Source: a virus. Taken from it: a stretch of DNA of 64,000 nt. The number at the start of each line of letters is the position of its first letter. The first letter of the stretch is position 1. Under the pieces are notes generated by a model, which saw only the letters and a list, made by a program, of their open reading frames with translations, was not told the origin of the DNA and searched no databases. Position numbers and translations under genes: made by a program. The stretch lies in IMG/VR virus record IMGVR_UViG_3300007511_002249, positions 1 through 64,000 of that record. One strand, written 5' to 3'. Positions 6,388-14,639 of this stretch are shown in pieces.

Positions 6388-8649
6388 ATGAAAATAAAAC
6401 TAAATCTTAGCTCGCTGAATGAAGAACTAGAAACAAGCAAAGACCCACTTAACGAGGTACTAAGGCAATTAGGCAGCTTTTGGAAGCACCTCTCTACGGC
6501 TGGTAAATTAGTAAGACTTGACGACTTTGCAGACGTGGTTAGTAGATCAAGAAGAGTACTCGATAATCTTGAACTACCTAGAAAATTGGCCGCGGCAGGA
6601 CTTGACAGTAAAGTCATTTTTAGAAATATTTTTGATTCTAACCCACAGCTTGAAAAACAAATGAATGAAGTTATTGCATCTGTTGTGGATCAACTAAGAA
6701 GAGGAGAAGCTGTCCCTCTCGGGGATGGAAGAACTTCTACAGGAGCTGCACGGATCTCTTTTGACGGAAGCGTAGATTTCCCGGAAGGCCTAATTGATGC
6801 TTCTGGAAAGCCTATTCCTAGCGGCCCTACCCCCATTAAAATTTACATGGCAATCGACAAAGACGGAGTTATTGAGGGATCTGCAGGTATCGGTGCAACA
6901 GGACGACGTCGTTCAATGAAGTCGTGGAAAGAAAGCGGAGGAAAAGCAAGTTCGGGTACCCGGGCGGCAACCCGAAGAGGTGCTGATGCTGCCGACCAGA
7001 CCTCTTCCCTACACCCCGAGGATCTAAAGTGGTTGGAGGAGAATAACATCGATAATGCGTCTGCGAGAGAGTTCTATGAAAAGAAGGTGCTTAGTATCAG
7101 AACGACAATTGCATCGGACCCGGCGGCCGCCGAGGTTTTGATTCCTTATTTGGAAGCAATTCAAACAATTGTTAAAAGAATACAAGATGGCAATGTGGTG
7201 GTTCTAAACGCAGATCAGACCAAGAAGATCTTCAACAAGATGGAAAACAAGATAGTTCAAGCAGCCGAAGATGCTGGCAAGATTAAGCCTGGTGAAGAAT
7301 TATATCTTCCTCTAGTAGATGAGGCCGGAAGGGTAGTCATTAATCAAGATGGGCAAACGGCGATCATTGTCTTGGGAGAGGGTGAAACCGTTTATGCAAC
7401 TGGTAGAGTAGCAGATATTAGATACACTAAGTCGGGACAGTCCAGGCTCTCAGGAGGAGGAGAGCTGAACGTGCTCAAGCTAGCTGACGAGCTCGGGGAG
7501 ATGGTACAGGCTATGGAAAACCTTAATAATGCTAACAGAACTTTTTATCAAGCGTGGAAAAGATTTCAAGAACGATGGGAAGCGGCCGGAGACGACAGGT
7601 GGCGTAAATTTGATATTCTTCTTAAATGGAGGGAGGAGGCCTGGGAAGGGTATAAGAATATTTTTAATCAAGAGTTTAAATTATGGATGGTACCCTGGGC
7701 AGATGATGCAATCAAGTTCAGTGATCTACCTGCCTGGAAGAAAGCTATGGCCGGTGTTGATTTCTTTGGCGGGTTTGGTGGGACAAAGATGTTCGCGGCT
7801 GGGTTGACCTCGATCCTACGATCATCAGGAAAAGTGTCCAGATCTTATGGGTTAGGTGCATCAAGAAGTGCTGCAAAGCTATTTCTAGTGATACAGGGTA
7901 GCTACTACGCGATGATGACTTTCTGGATTATAACGTACATCTTGTCAGACAGCCTCGAGGAAGAGAGAAAAAACTATGAATTTGTCATGAATCCTCCGGA
8001 GGGTGCTGATGCTCGAAAACTTCTAATTGAGTACCTCCATAGCCTAACGGATTTTTATAAAAAACATAATGAGGTCATGCCAAAATGGAATGTGGATATG
8101 TCTCTACAGCAACTTCGATATGCTGTCAAAGAAACTCATAAAAATTATTTAAAGATTGTTGAGGATAAGTCCGGGGCTTCTCCAGCGGAAATATATTCCT
8201 TTCACCAAAATGTTGGTATTCCATTAATTCCTGATAGTGTCTGGGATTTGGTAGAGAATTATTATGGTGATGTTGAAAATATTGCTGATCTTTCTCCTGA
8301 AGATCGAAAGATAGCTAATGATGAACATCGGGAAGCAGGAAGCGCTCTTGATAAAATCCAGCAAACTTCTGATGATGCTCTCGAAAAGGTTCGAGGGCTA
8401 GGGGTGGATTTCGGTGTAGGAAAAGAAAAGGCAAAGAGGGGTCAGAAACCTAGGCCTAAGATTGATCCTAAAGCTAAAACACCAACACAGGGAACACCAA
8501 GCGATCCGGGCACACAGGATAGCTCTTTAGGAGATCTATCTGGGATTGATGATTCCCTTTTTGAAATCTTTAACACTGGAAAACCTATAAGTATTAAAGT
8601 TAAAAGCTCCTCGCCGCGGGTGAGAGTTAATATTACGGAGAAGAAGTAA
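6388..8649 (+). CDS. Large putative virion/ejection-type protein, 753 aa
   Basis: It begins MKIKLNLSSLNEELETSKD, the third member of the tag set. The body is helical with charged linkers. A hydrophobic segment near residues 498-525 (LFLVIQGSYYAMMTFWIITYI) could span a membrane. The C-terminus is low in complexity and Pro/Lys-rich before a short basic beta-like tail. No enzyme motif is recognised. A large, partly membrane-spanning protein with a head-targeting-like N-terminus would fit an internal protein ejected with the DNA; this is inference. It abuts the upstream gene and its stop overlaps the ATG of the next. Confidence 0.55.
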   Translation: MKIKLNLSSLNEELETSKDPLNEVLRQLGSFWKHLSTAGKLVRLDDFADVVSRSRRVLDNLELPRKLAAAGLDSKVIFRNIFDSNPQLEKQMNEVIASVVDQLRRGEAVPLGDGRTSTGAARISFDGSVDFPEGLIDASGKPIPSGPTPIKIYMAIDKDGVIEGSAGIGATGRRRSMKSWKESGGKASSGTRAATRRGADAADQTSSLHPEDLKWLEENNIDNASAREFYEKKVLSIRTTIASDPAAAEVLIPYLEAIQTIVKRIQDGNVVVLNADQTKKIFNKMENKIVQAAEDAGKIKPGEELYLPLVDEAGRVVINQDGQTAIIVLGEGETVYATGRVADIRYTKSGQSRLSGGGELNVLKLADELGEMVQAMENLNNANRTFYQAWKRFQERWEAAGDDRWRKFDILLKWREEAWEGYKNIFNQEFKLWMVPWADDAIKFSDLPAWKKAMAGVDFFGGFGGTKMFAAGLTSILRSSGKVSRSYGLGASRSAAKLFLVIQGSYYAMMTFWIITYILSDSLEEERKNYEFVMNPPEGADARKLLIEYLHSLTDFYKKHNEVMPKWNVDMSLQQLRYAVKETHKNYLKIVEDKSGASPAEIYSFHQNVGIPLIPDSVWDLVENYYGDVENIADLSPEDRKIANDEHREAGSALDKIQQTSDDALEKVRGLGVDFGVGKEKAKRGQKPRPKIDPKAKTPTQGTPSDPGTQDSSLGDLSGIDDSLFEIFNTGKPISIKVKSSSPRVRVNITEKK

Positions 8650-9008
8650 TGAAGATCAATGCGACACAACTGAGGAAGATTATCCTCCAAGAGATGTGCG
8701 ATATGCACCGCCAACATGACACACATGATCAAGGTCATGAAGATTTAATGTCTGCAGTAATGGTCGCTGCTGGTGATTGCCCAATCAAGGCCAGAGCTCT
8801 TCTTCAAAGAATGCTGCAGCATGTTGAACCCAGGGCTCATGAGAAAGAAGCGGGTATGCGTCAAGATATCCCTAATCCTGCAACTTCTGGTGAAATTCCT
8901 CGAGGTGAAAGACTGATGGGTGACGATGCTTACATGGAGCAAAAGAAACCTACTGCAGTTGATGGACCAGGATTCTCTAAGGGCATATTTGGCCCTGGAT
9001 TTAGATAA
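8649..9008 (+). CDS. Small tagged putative virion protein, 119 aa
   Basis: The N-terminus MKINATQLRKIILQEMCD is the fourth copy of the tag-like peptide and the closest to that of the 3662 protein. A His-rich stretch follows (MHRQHDTHDQGHED, about 19-32), then a helical segment. The C-terminus repeats GPGF (GPGFSKGIFGPGFR). The start ATG overlaps the previous stop, so it is translationally coupled. No known family is recognised; grouping with the three preceding genes as virion-internal proteins is inferred from the shared N-terminus and gene order. Confidence 0.55.
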   Translation: MKINATQLRKIILQEMCDMHRQHDTHDQGHEDLMSAVMVAAGDCPIKARALLQRMLQHVEPRAHEKEAGMRQDIPNPATSGEIPRGERLMGDDAYMEQKKPTAVDGPGFSKGIFGPGFR

Positions 9009-9009
9009 A

Positions 9010-9057
9010 AAAATTATACGTTCTCTCTTTTCTCTGTAATTATAAAATAAGAGAGAA
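9010..9057 (+). repeat. Intergenic element with 9-bp hairpin, copy A
   Basis: AAAATTATACG then TTCTCTCTT (9021-9029) pairs with AAGAGAGAA (9049-9057), a perfect 9-bp stem with a 19-nt loop that contains TATAAAAT. The first 30 nt are repeated with small gaps at 9598-9625. It lies just upstream of a TTG-start gene and may be a promoter/terminator or an mRNA processing element. Confidence 0.45.
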
Positions 9058-9063
9058 TGAGCC

Positions 9064-9360
9064 TTGAGCAAGATACCATCTCACAAAAAACAATCTAAAG
9101 CTCTTAAGAAAAAGAGAAAAGATAAACAGAGATATCAGAGAATTAATAAGAAGAAAGAATCTGAGAAGATCTTTCAAAAAGAGATGTCTAGACAATTAGA
9201 AAAAGTAGAGAATTTTATCTCTAACATGCCTAAATCTTGCACATCTTGTAGTAAGCAATTTGATCCTTCAAGCGATGACCATCTAGATGATTGGAATCTC
9301 ACGATATCAGAGGGTGCAATGTCTTTAGTTTGCAAGGAATGCGGAGAAGGTAATGACTGA
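9064..9360 (+). CDS. Small basic zinc-ribbon-like protein, 98 aa
   Basis: The gene starts at TTG 9064 behind GAGAGAATGAGCC. The first 45 residues are extremely Lys/Arg-rich and helical. The C-terminus holds two CxxC pairs, CTSCSKQF near residue 58-65 and CKECGEGND at the end, consistent with a zinc ribbon of about 35 residues. Nucleic-acid binding is likely for such a composition but is inferred. The end overlaps the start of the 9353 gene by 8 nt. Confidence 0.6.
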   Translation: MSKIPSHKKQSKALKKKRKDKQRYQRINKKKESEKIFQKEMSRQLEKVENFISNMPKSCTSCSKQFDPSSDDHLDDWNLTISEGAMSLVCKECGEGND

Positions 9361-9595
9361 ACGTAGAAGATTCAATCCCCAAACTATGGCAAAAGAACTT
9401 GCCTACATTAAACTTAAGATCAATGAGGTCTTAACTAACGATGATATGCCCGTCATGGGAAAAGATATCGATAAGATAAATAGAGAGATTGAATTTCTGC
9501 GTGAGAATCAAAAGTCCCTAAAGAAAAATACTTCTCTTCTAGTCTGGTGCGTACCTGTTCTACTTTTTATCGATATTTTACTAAGATTTTTTTAG
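9353..9595 (+). CDS. Small C-terminally anchored helical protein, 80 aa
   Basis: The ATG overlaps the end of the zinc-ribbon gene (ATGACTGA). Residues 10-60 are helical and charged with a coiled-coil look. The last 20 residues (SLLVWCVPVLLFIDILLRFF) are a transmembrane helix, so the protein is probably tail-anchored. A similar plan, coiled coil then C-terminal helix, is seen in the 9709 gene 114 nt downstream. A role in lysis or in holding phage factors at the membrane is possible, but no motif proves it. Confidence 0.55.
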   Translation: MTERRRFNPQTMAKELAYIKLKINEVLTNDDMPVMGKDIDKINREIEFLRENQKSLKKNTSLLVWCVPVLLFIDILLRFF

Positions 9596-9597
9596 CT

Positions 9598-9625
9598 AAA
9601 AATTATAACTTCTCTTTTCCTGTAA
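9598..9625 (+). repeat. Intergenic element, copy B
   Basis: AAAATTATAACTTCTC...CCTGTAA closely follows the first part of the element at 9010-9039, differing by a few deletions. The hairpin partner is reduced to a short GAAGT-type match (9625-9630). Copies A and B bracket two small genes, which suggests a shared regulatory function. Confidence 0.4.
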
Positions 9626-9708
9626 GAAGTTTTTAAACCTAGTCTGTCACCTGGTTTAAGCATCACAAAGCACCAGCGGCTTATATTTACATTTGTGAGG
9701 AGAATAAA

Positions 9709-10164
9709 ATGCCAGAGCTACCCACAGCTATACTGAATAAGTTGTCTCAGATCGAGTCCCTGCTTAGTTCTTCACACGTTCTTAATGGTGGCTTTGAAAA
9801 ACTGGTTCAAGACGTTCAGCATACTAATGATCAGCTCGGCGAAGTCAAAGAATCCTTAGAAGCTATGAATAACACCATTAATGATCCGGAGAGTGGGGTT
9901 CGATCCCGTGTAAGAGACTTAGAGGCAGAATCTCAGAGGCGTTGGCTATTTGTCCAAGAAGCCCAGCATAAGATGGATGAATTTGACGATCTCCTCTCAT
10001 GGAAAAGAGATGTTGAAGACAAGGTAAAAACTATTGATCTTCATAACTTAGAGCTAGATAGGCTCAAAATATGGCAGTCCAATCTTAGTAAATTGCAATG
10101 GCTTTTCGGTTCGACACTCGCCATCCTTATAATTCAAGCGCTTTTTGGGGTATTATTACCTTAA
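9709..10164 (+). CDS. Coiled-coil protein with C-terminal membrane helix, 151 aa
   Basis: Start ATG follows GTGAGGAGAATAAA, a strong ribosome-binding site. Residues 1-125 are helical with heptad-like spacing (LNKLSQIESLLSS..., then LGEVKESLEAMNNTI). The final 22 residues (LFGSTLAILIIQALFGVLL) form one transmembrane helix. This plan resembles small phage membrane proteins of the XhlA type, which also join a coiled coil to a C-terminal helix, but the resemblance is architectural only. It precedes the DUF444 gene by 6 nt. Confidence 0.58.
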   Translation: MPELPTAILNKLSQIESLLSSSHVLNGGFEKLVQDVQHTNDQLGEVKESLEAMNNTINDPESGVRSRVRDLEAESQRRWLFVQEAQHKMDEFDDLLSWKRDVEDKVKTIDLHNLELDRLKIWQSNLSKLQWLFGSTLAILIIQALFGVLLP

Positions 10165-10170
10165 GCGACC

Positions 10171-11340
10171 ATGAGTACTTTTAGAAAACACAAATCTATA
10201 GCAGATCGATCAGCCACCGATCGATCGCGCCATAAGCAAAAAATTGAAAAAGCTTTAAAAGAAGGTATTCGAAATATCGTTGCCGAAGAGTCCATTATTG
10301 GCCAAGATGGTAAGAAAAAAGTTCGGATTCCTGTAAAGGGCATAAAAGAATACCAATTTATCTACGGTGACAACTCTAAAAAGGTTGGTTCCGCACCGGG
10401 CAAAGATATTCACAGAGGTCAAAAGATTGCTGAGGATAAGGAAGGCAAGAAATCAGGTAACAAGCCTGGGGATAAACCAGGTGAGGAGTTCTACGACGTA
10501 GAGATTACATTAGAGGAGCTTGCAGAATACCTCTTTAGTGATCTTGAGCTTCCTGATCTAGATAAGAAGAAATTTAAGTTTCTGTCGTCCGACACTTTTA
10601 GAAGAAAAGGTGTTCGGCCTAAAGGTATTAGGCCGCGCCTCTCTAAGAAAGAGACTCTTAAACAGAAGATTCGTCGAAAGAAAATGTCTCAAAAAGCTGG
10701 GACCTTTAACGAAGAAGAAGATGAAAGATTTCCTTTTCATGAAGATGATCTTCGATACAAGCATTTCAAAGTAAAAGAAACAGAGATCTCATCTGCAGCA
10801 ATATTTTTCATTATGGATATCTCAGGTTCAATGAGTACTGAAAAGAAGTACATTGCCCGGAGCTTCTTCTTTCTTCTCTACCAGTTTTTGCGACACAAAT
10901 ATGATAATGTTGAAGTTGTATTTATTGCTCATACAACCACGGCAAAAGAAGTCAGTGAGAATGATTTCTTCAGTCTAGCACCATCCGGTGGAACATTTAT
11001 CTCACCTGCACTTGATCTTACACTCGAGGTCGTTGAGAAAAGATATCACCCCAGCAATTGGAATATATACTCTTTTCATTGTTCAGATGGGGATAACTGG
11101 TCAGAAGATGAGGAAAAAGCTTTCAATGCTTCTAAGAAACTTAAGTCAATATCACAGCTTTACGCTTTTTGTGAAATAGATCCTAACGGTGAGTCATCAC
11201 AGTGGCGCCAGAATAATAATTCTAGAATGTGGGAAATTTATCAACCACTTGTAGACAAAGCTTTTAAGACTTTAAAGATGGTTAATGCTAAAGATATCTG
11301 GCCTTCATTTAAGAAGCTTTTTGGTGGGAGATCAGAATAA
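10171..11340 (+). CDS. yeaH: DUF444/YeaH-like protein with a von Willebrand A-type domain, 389 aa
   Basis: The N-terminal 130 residues are basic and charged, with the low-complexity GKKSGNKPGDKPGEEFYDVEI segment typical of YeaH/YhbH, followed by the helical ELAEYLFSDLELPDL. A vWA fold follows, with the metal-site motif DISGSMS at 216-222 and a later TFISPAL. In bacteria YeaH/YhbH is encoded with PrkA kinase and SpoVR, and the trio takes part in stress, stationary-phase or sporulation programmes. Here the stop codon overlaps the spoVR start by 1 nt. The family assignment is strong. Slightly shorter than the roughly 420-430 aa bacterial proteins. Confidence 0.88.
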   Translation: MSTFRKHKSIADRSATDRSRHKQKIEKALKEGIRNIVAEESIIGQDGKKKVRIPVKGIKEYQFIYGDNSKKVGSAPGKDIHRGQKIAEDKEGKKSGNKPGDKPGEEFYDVEITLEELAEYLFSDLELPDLDKKKFKFLSSDTFRRKGVRPKGIRPRLSKKETLKQKIRRKKMSQKAGTFNEEEDERFPFHEDDLRYKHFKVKETEISSAAIFFIMDISGSMSTEKKYIARSFFFLLYQFLRHKYDNVEVVFIAHTTTAKEVSENDFFSLAPSGGTFISPALDLTLEVVEKRYHPSNWNIYSFHCSDGDNWSEDEEKAFNASKKLKSISQLYAFCEIDPNGESSQWRQNNNSRMWEIYQPLVDKAFKTLKMVNAKDIWPSFKKLFGGRSE

Positions 11341-12647
11341 TGGGATGGACATTTGAAGAACTCCATGCATGGGACGAAAAAATTGTTAAGCTAGCCAAGA
11401 AATATAACCTTGACTGGTATCCAATTGACTACGAAGTTTGCGACTATCATGATATGATCGGTTACATGTCATACATTGGAATGCCCACTCACTACCAGCA
11501 TTGGTCGTACGGCAAGTCCTTTGAACGAACACACACCATGTATAACCTCGGCATGGAGGGATTACCCTACGAGATGATCATCAATAGCGATCCCTCGATA
11601 TCGTATTTGATGACTGAGAACCCTCTTCCTTTGCAAGTTCTTATCATGGCACACTGCGTTGGTCACTCCGACTTCTTCAAAAATAATCGGATGTTTAAGC
11701 ATACCGATGCAGCTAATGTGATATCAAGGTTTCGTAATTCTGCAAAGAGGATCAAGAAATATTCTGACAATCCTCACATCGGTGTTGAAGCTGTTGAAAA
11801 AGTAATAGATGCATGTCATGCTTTAAAGTATCATAACTATCGCGAGTTTGGAATTAGTCGAAAATCTCATCAAGAAATAAAGCAAGCCTATGTTGATATT
11901 GCTAACTTTAAACCTGAGAAACTCCCAGAAGATTTTGATATCAATAAGATCCCATTAGAGCCTGACTATGATATTCTTGGATTTATAGGAAAACATTCTA
12001 GAAATTTAGAGGACTGGGAAAGAGATATTATTGATATTGTTCGTCAAGAATCAATGTACTTTATGCCGCAGGCAATGACAAAAATAATGAATGAAGGATG
12101 GGCATCATTTTGGCACTATAAAATAATGTCAGAGCTTGATCTCCCGCAAGAGTTTCACTTGTCTTTTCTTAAATTTCATAATCAGGTTCTCCGGCCAATG
12201 GTAGGAAGAATTAATCCCTATCATCTAGGATTCACAATTTTTAAATGGATTGAGAAAAATAAAGGGCTAGAGGAATGTTTTATAGCAAGGTCTTCTCATA
12301 ATGACGAATCTTTTATCAGGTCATATCTCAACAAAGAAATATGTGAAGAACTTAATCTTTTCTCTTACTCTAAAAAGAAAAAAGAATGGACGATAGACGA
12401 TATATCGGATCAAGATGGCTGGAAACAGATTAGATCCGATCTCATAAAAAATGTAGGCCTTAACTCTTTGCCAAATATTTATGTCAAGGAGCTTCAAAAG
12501 GATCAAACGCTGGTTTTAGAACACGAGCATGATGGTAGGGATCTAGATCTAGATTACGCACACAATGTATGTGATCATCTTTTAGACCTGTGGGGCGATG
12601 ACTTTAAATTCTTTACTGTTATCGAAGATGAGCCTTTCGAGATTTAA
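11340..12647 (+). CDS. spoVR: SpoVR family protein (YcgB-like), 435 aa
   Basis: Hallmarks of SpoVR are present: W.FEEL..WD..I...AK...LD.YP..YE.. near the N-terminus, then MPTHYQHWSYGKSFERTHTMY (about 49-69), YEMIINSDPSISYLM, and MAHCVGHSDFFKNN. The NEGWASFWH motif (about 257-265) supplies the conserved Glu/His cluster. Bacterial members are about 500 aa, so this one is somewhat short at the C-terminal end. The biochemical role of SpoVR is not known; it is genetically linked to PrkA and YeaH. The gene is coupled to yeaH by an overlapping start, and prkA follows after 46 nt. Presence in a phage is notable. Confidence 0.92.
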   Translation: MGWTFEELHAWDEKIVKLAKKYNLDWYPIDYEVCDYHDMIGYMSYIGMPTHYQHWSYGKSFERTHTMYNLGMEGLPYEMIINSDPSISYLMTENPLPLQVLIMAHCVGHSDFFKNNRMFKHTDAANVISRFRNSAKRIKKYSDNPHIGVEAVEKVIDACHALKYHNYREFGISRKSHQEIKQAYVDIANFKPEKLPEDFDINKIPLEPDYDILGFIGKHSRNLEDWERDIIDIVRQESMYFMPQAMTKIMNEGWASFWHYKIMSELDLPQEFHLSFLKFHNQVLRPMVGRINPYHLGFTIFKWIEKNKGLEECFIARSSHNDESFIRSYLNKEICEELNLFSYSKKKKEWTIDDISDQDGWKQIRSDLIKNVGLNSLPNIYVKELQKDQTLVLEHEHDGRDLDLDYAHNVCDHLLDLWGDDFKFFTVIEDEPFEI

Positions 12648-12656
12648 ACTCCTACA

Positions 12657-12673
12657 TATTAGTGTGTATTATT
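12657..12673 (+). promoter_or_regulatory. Promoter-like TATTAGTGTGTAT element before prkA
   Basis: TATTAGTGTGTATTATT stands 20 nt before the prkA start. Closely similar sequences lie at 44508-44525 and 45371-45391, each in a short intergenic gap ahead of a gene. The shared core is TA(T/A)TAGT followed by G-T-A-T and an AT-rich -10-like end. Confidence 0.45.
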
Positions 12674-12693
12674 GAAAGTGTGGAGCATCAAGA

Positions 12694-14625
12694 ATGACTA
12701 AATCTAAATTTGCTGATTTAATTAGCCAGCAGAGATCTGAAAAGAAGGATGTATCCTTTAAGGGTACTTTTCTAGAATATCTGGAAGTTGTTGAGAAAAA
12801 TCCAAAGATTGCAGCCTTGGCTCATAGAAGACTTTTTGATGTTCTTGCAGAAGACGGTATTGAAGTACTAGATGAAACAGATGAGAGATGCCGCCGCCTA
12901 TTTGATAGTGAAAAGACAAAGACTTACAACTATTTCCAACCGCATTTCTTCGGCATGGAAAGATCTCTAGCAAAAGTGATGAGATTCCTCAGTTCTGCTG
13001 CTATGAAGGGTGAGGAAAGTCGACAAGTACTTCTACTCCTAGGCCCGGTCGGCGCCGGAAAATCTGCCCTGATCGAACACATTAAAAGAGGCCTAGAAAG
13101 AGCAGAGCATATCTATCATTTAGATGGCTGCCCAATCAGAGAAGAACCTCTACATCTCGTACCTCGCTCTCTCCGCAGCAAGTTTGAGGAAATGCTCGGC
13201 ATTAAAATAGAAGGCGATCTTTGCCCTGTATGTCGACACCGACTTTTAGAAGAGTTTGGTGGGAAATATGAGAATTTTCCTGTAAAACAATCCTCTTTCT
13301 CAATTAGAGGTAGAAGAGGTGTAGGTGTTGTACCCCCTGTCGATGCCAACACTCAAGATACTTCAATTCTTATAGGCTCAGAGGACATCTCGAAGTTGGA
13401 TCTGTATCCCGAGGATGATCCCAGAGTGCTTTCCTTGAACGGGGCCTTTAATGTTGGTAACAGAGGTATCGTTGAGTTCGTAGAGGTCTTTAAGAATGAG
13501 ATTGAATTTCTACACACAATGATCACGGCAACACAGGAGAAGGCAGTTCCCTCTCCTGGTAAAGGTGCCATGATTTACTTTGACGGTGTCATCCTTGCAC
13601 ACTGCAACGAAGCGGAATGGAACCGATTTAAATCCACACACACAAATGAAGCTATACTTGATCGAATCGTCAAGGTTAATGTCCCGTACTGCCTAGAACT
13701 TGACGAGGAGGTAAAGATTTACCAGAAGATGTTGAAGATGTCTGATTTCGATGCCCACATTGCACCACACACACTTGAGGTTGCATCGATGTTTGCAGTT
13801 ATGTCTCGATTAAAACCTTCTGGTAAAGTTGATCCTTTGGTTAAGATGAAGATTTATAACGGGGAGGACATCATCGAAAAGGGAAGAGTCAAGAAGGTCG
13901 ACATCAAAGATCTTCGTGAGGAATCCCGCGATGAAGGTATGACCGGTATCTCAACACGCTTCATCACCAAAGCGATCGATTCAGCGCTTTCTGATTCTGA
14001 TAGAAATATGGTTACCCCAATTTCAGTTAGAGATTCCCTTATCAAGCAAGTCAAAGAACAGATTATCGATGAGGAAGCTAGAGAGCGCTATCTCCAATAC
14101 CTTCAAAAAGATCTTCATGAAGAATACTTAAGGATCTTGGAGAAGGAGATTACCAAGGCTTTTGTAAGTGCTTACGAAGAACAAGCAGAGGCCCTTTTTG
14201 ATAACTACCTTGATCATGCCGAGGCTTATGTTAATAAGTCAAGAGTAAAAGATAAGGTGACACGTGAAGAGATGGAGCCAGATGAAAACTTCATGAAATC
14301 CATCGAGGAAAATATTGGCATTACAGGCTCTGCTAGAGACGGATTTAGATCTGATGTTACTACTTACATGTTTACTCTTCTTCGCGCTAAAAAGAAGATT
14401 GACTGGAAAGCTTATGGCCCTCTCAAGGAAGCCATTGAGAATAAACTGATGTCATCTGTAAAAGATATGTCCAGAATTGTTACAAAGTCAAAATCCCGCG
14501 ATAATAAACAGCAAAAGAAATACGGTGATATGGTGTCTACGCTTATCGAAGACTACGGCTACAATGAAGATTCTGCAGAAGAAGTAATTAAATTTGCGGC
14601 CAATAATCTCTGGAGAGATGGTTAA
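12694..14625 (+). CDS. prkA: PrkA-type serine protein kinase (AAA+), 643 aa
   Basis: The length equals that of the bacterial PrkA/YeaG proteins (about 640 aa). The N-terminal AAA domain has Walker A GPVGAGKS (117-124), followed by the PrkA-specific stretch around HLVPRSLR and a CPVCRHRL motif (about 177-184). An acidic Walker B-like strand is MIYFDGVILAHCNEAEWNRF (about 292-311). The C-terminal kinase-associated region starts around residue 400. In E. coli and Bacillus PrkA acts with YeaH and SpoVR; phosphorylation and, more recently, protease-like activities have been described for the family. All motifs look intact. Likely role: reprogramming host stress or starvation signalling during infection (inference). 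Confidence 0.93.
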   Translation: MTKSKFADLISQQRSEKKDVSFKGTFLEYLEVVEKNPKIAALAHRRLFDVLAEDGIEVLDETDERCRRLFDSEKTKTYNYFQPHFFGMERSLAKVMRFLSSAAMKGEESRQVLLLLGPVGAGKSALIEHIKRGLERAEHIYHLDGCPIREEPLHLVPRSLRSKFEEMLGIKIEGDLCPVCRHRLLEEFGGKYENFPVKQSSFSIRGRRGVGVVPPVDANTQDTSILIGSEDISKLDLYPEDDPRVLSLNGAFNVGNRGIVEFVEVFKNEIEFLHTMITATQEKAVPSPGKGAMIYFDGVILAHCNEAEWNRFKSTHTNEAILDRIVKVNVPYCLELDEEVKIYQKMLKMSDFDAHIAPHTLEVASMFAVMSRLKPSGKVDPLVKMKIYNGEDIIEKGRVKKVDIKDLREESRDEGMTGISTRFITKAIDSALSDSDRNMVTPISVRDSLIKQVKEQIIDEEARERYLQYLQKDLHEEYLRILEKEITKAFVSAYEEQAEALFDNYLDHAEAYVNKSRVKDKVTREEMEPDENFMKSIEENIGITGSARDGFRSDVTTYMFTLLRAKKKIDWKAYGPLKEAIENKLMSSVKDMSRIVTKSKSRDNKQQKKYGDMVSTLIEDYGYNEDSAEEVIKFAANNLWRDG

Positions 14626-14639
14626 ACCCGCGTGGAAAA

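Noticed and set aside
6147-6617. A 156-codon minus-strand frame
   Set aside because: It crosses the junction of two well-supported plus-strand genes and reads Ser/Leu-rich noise.
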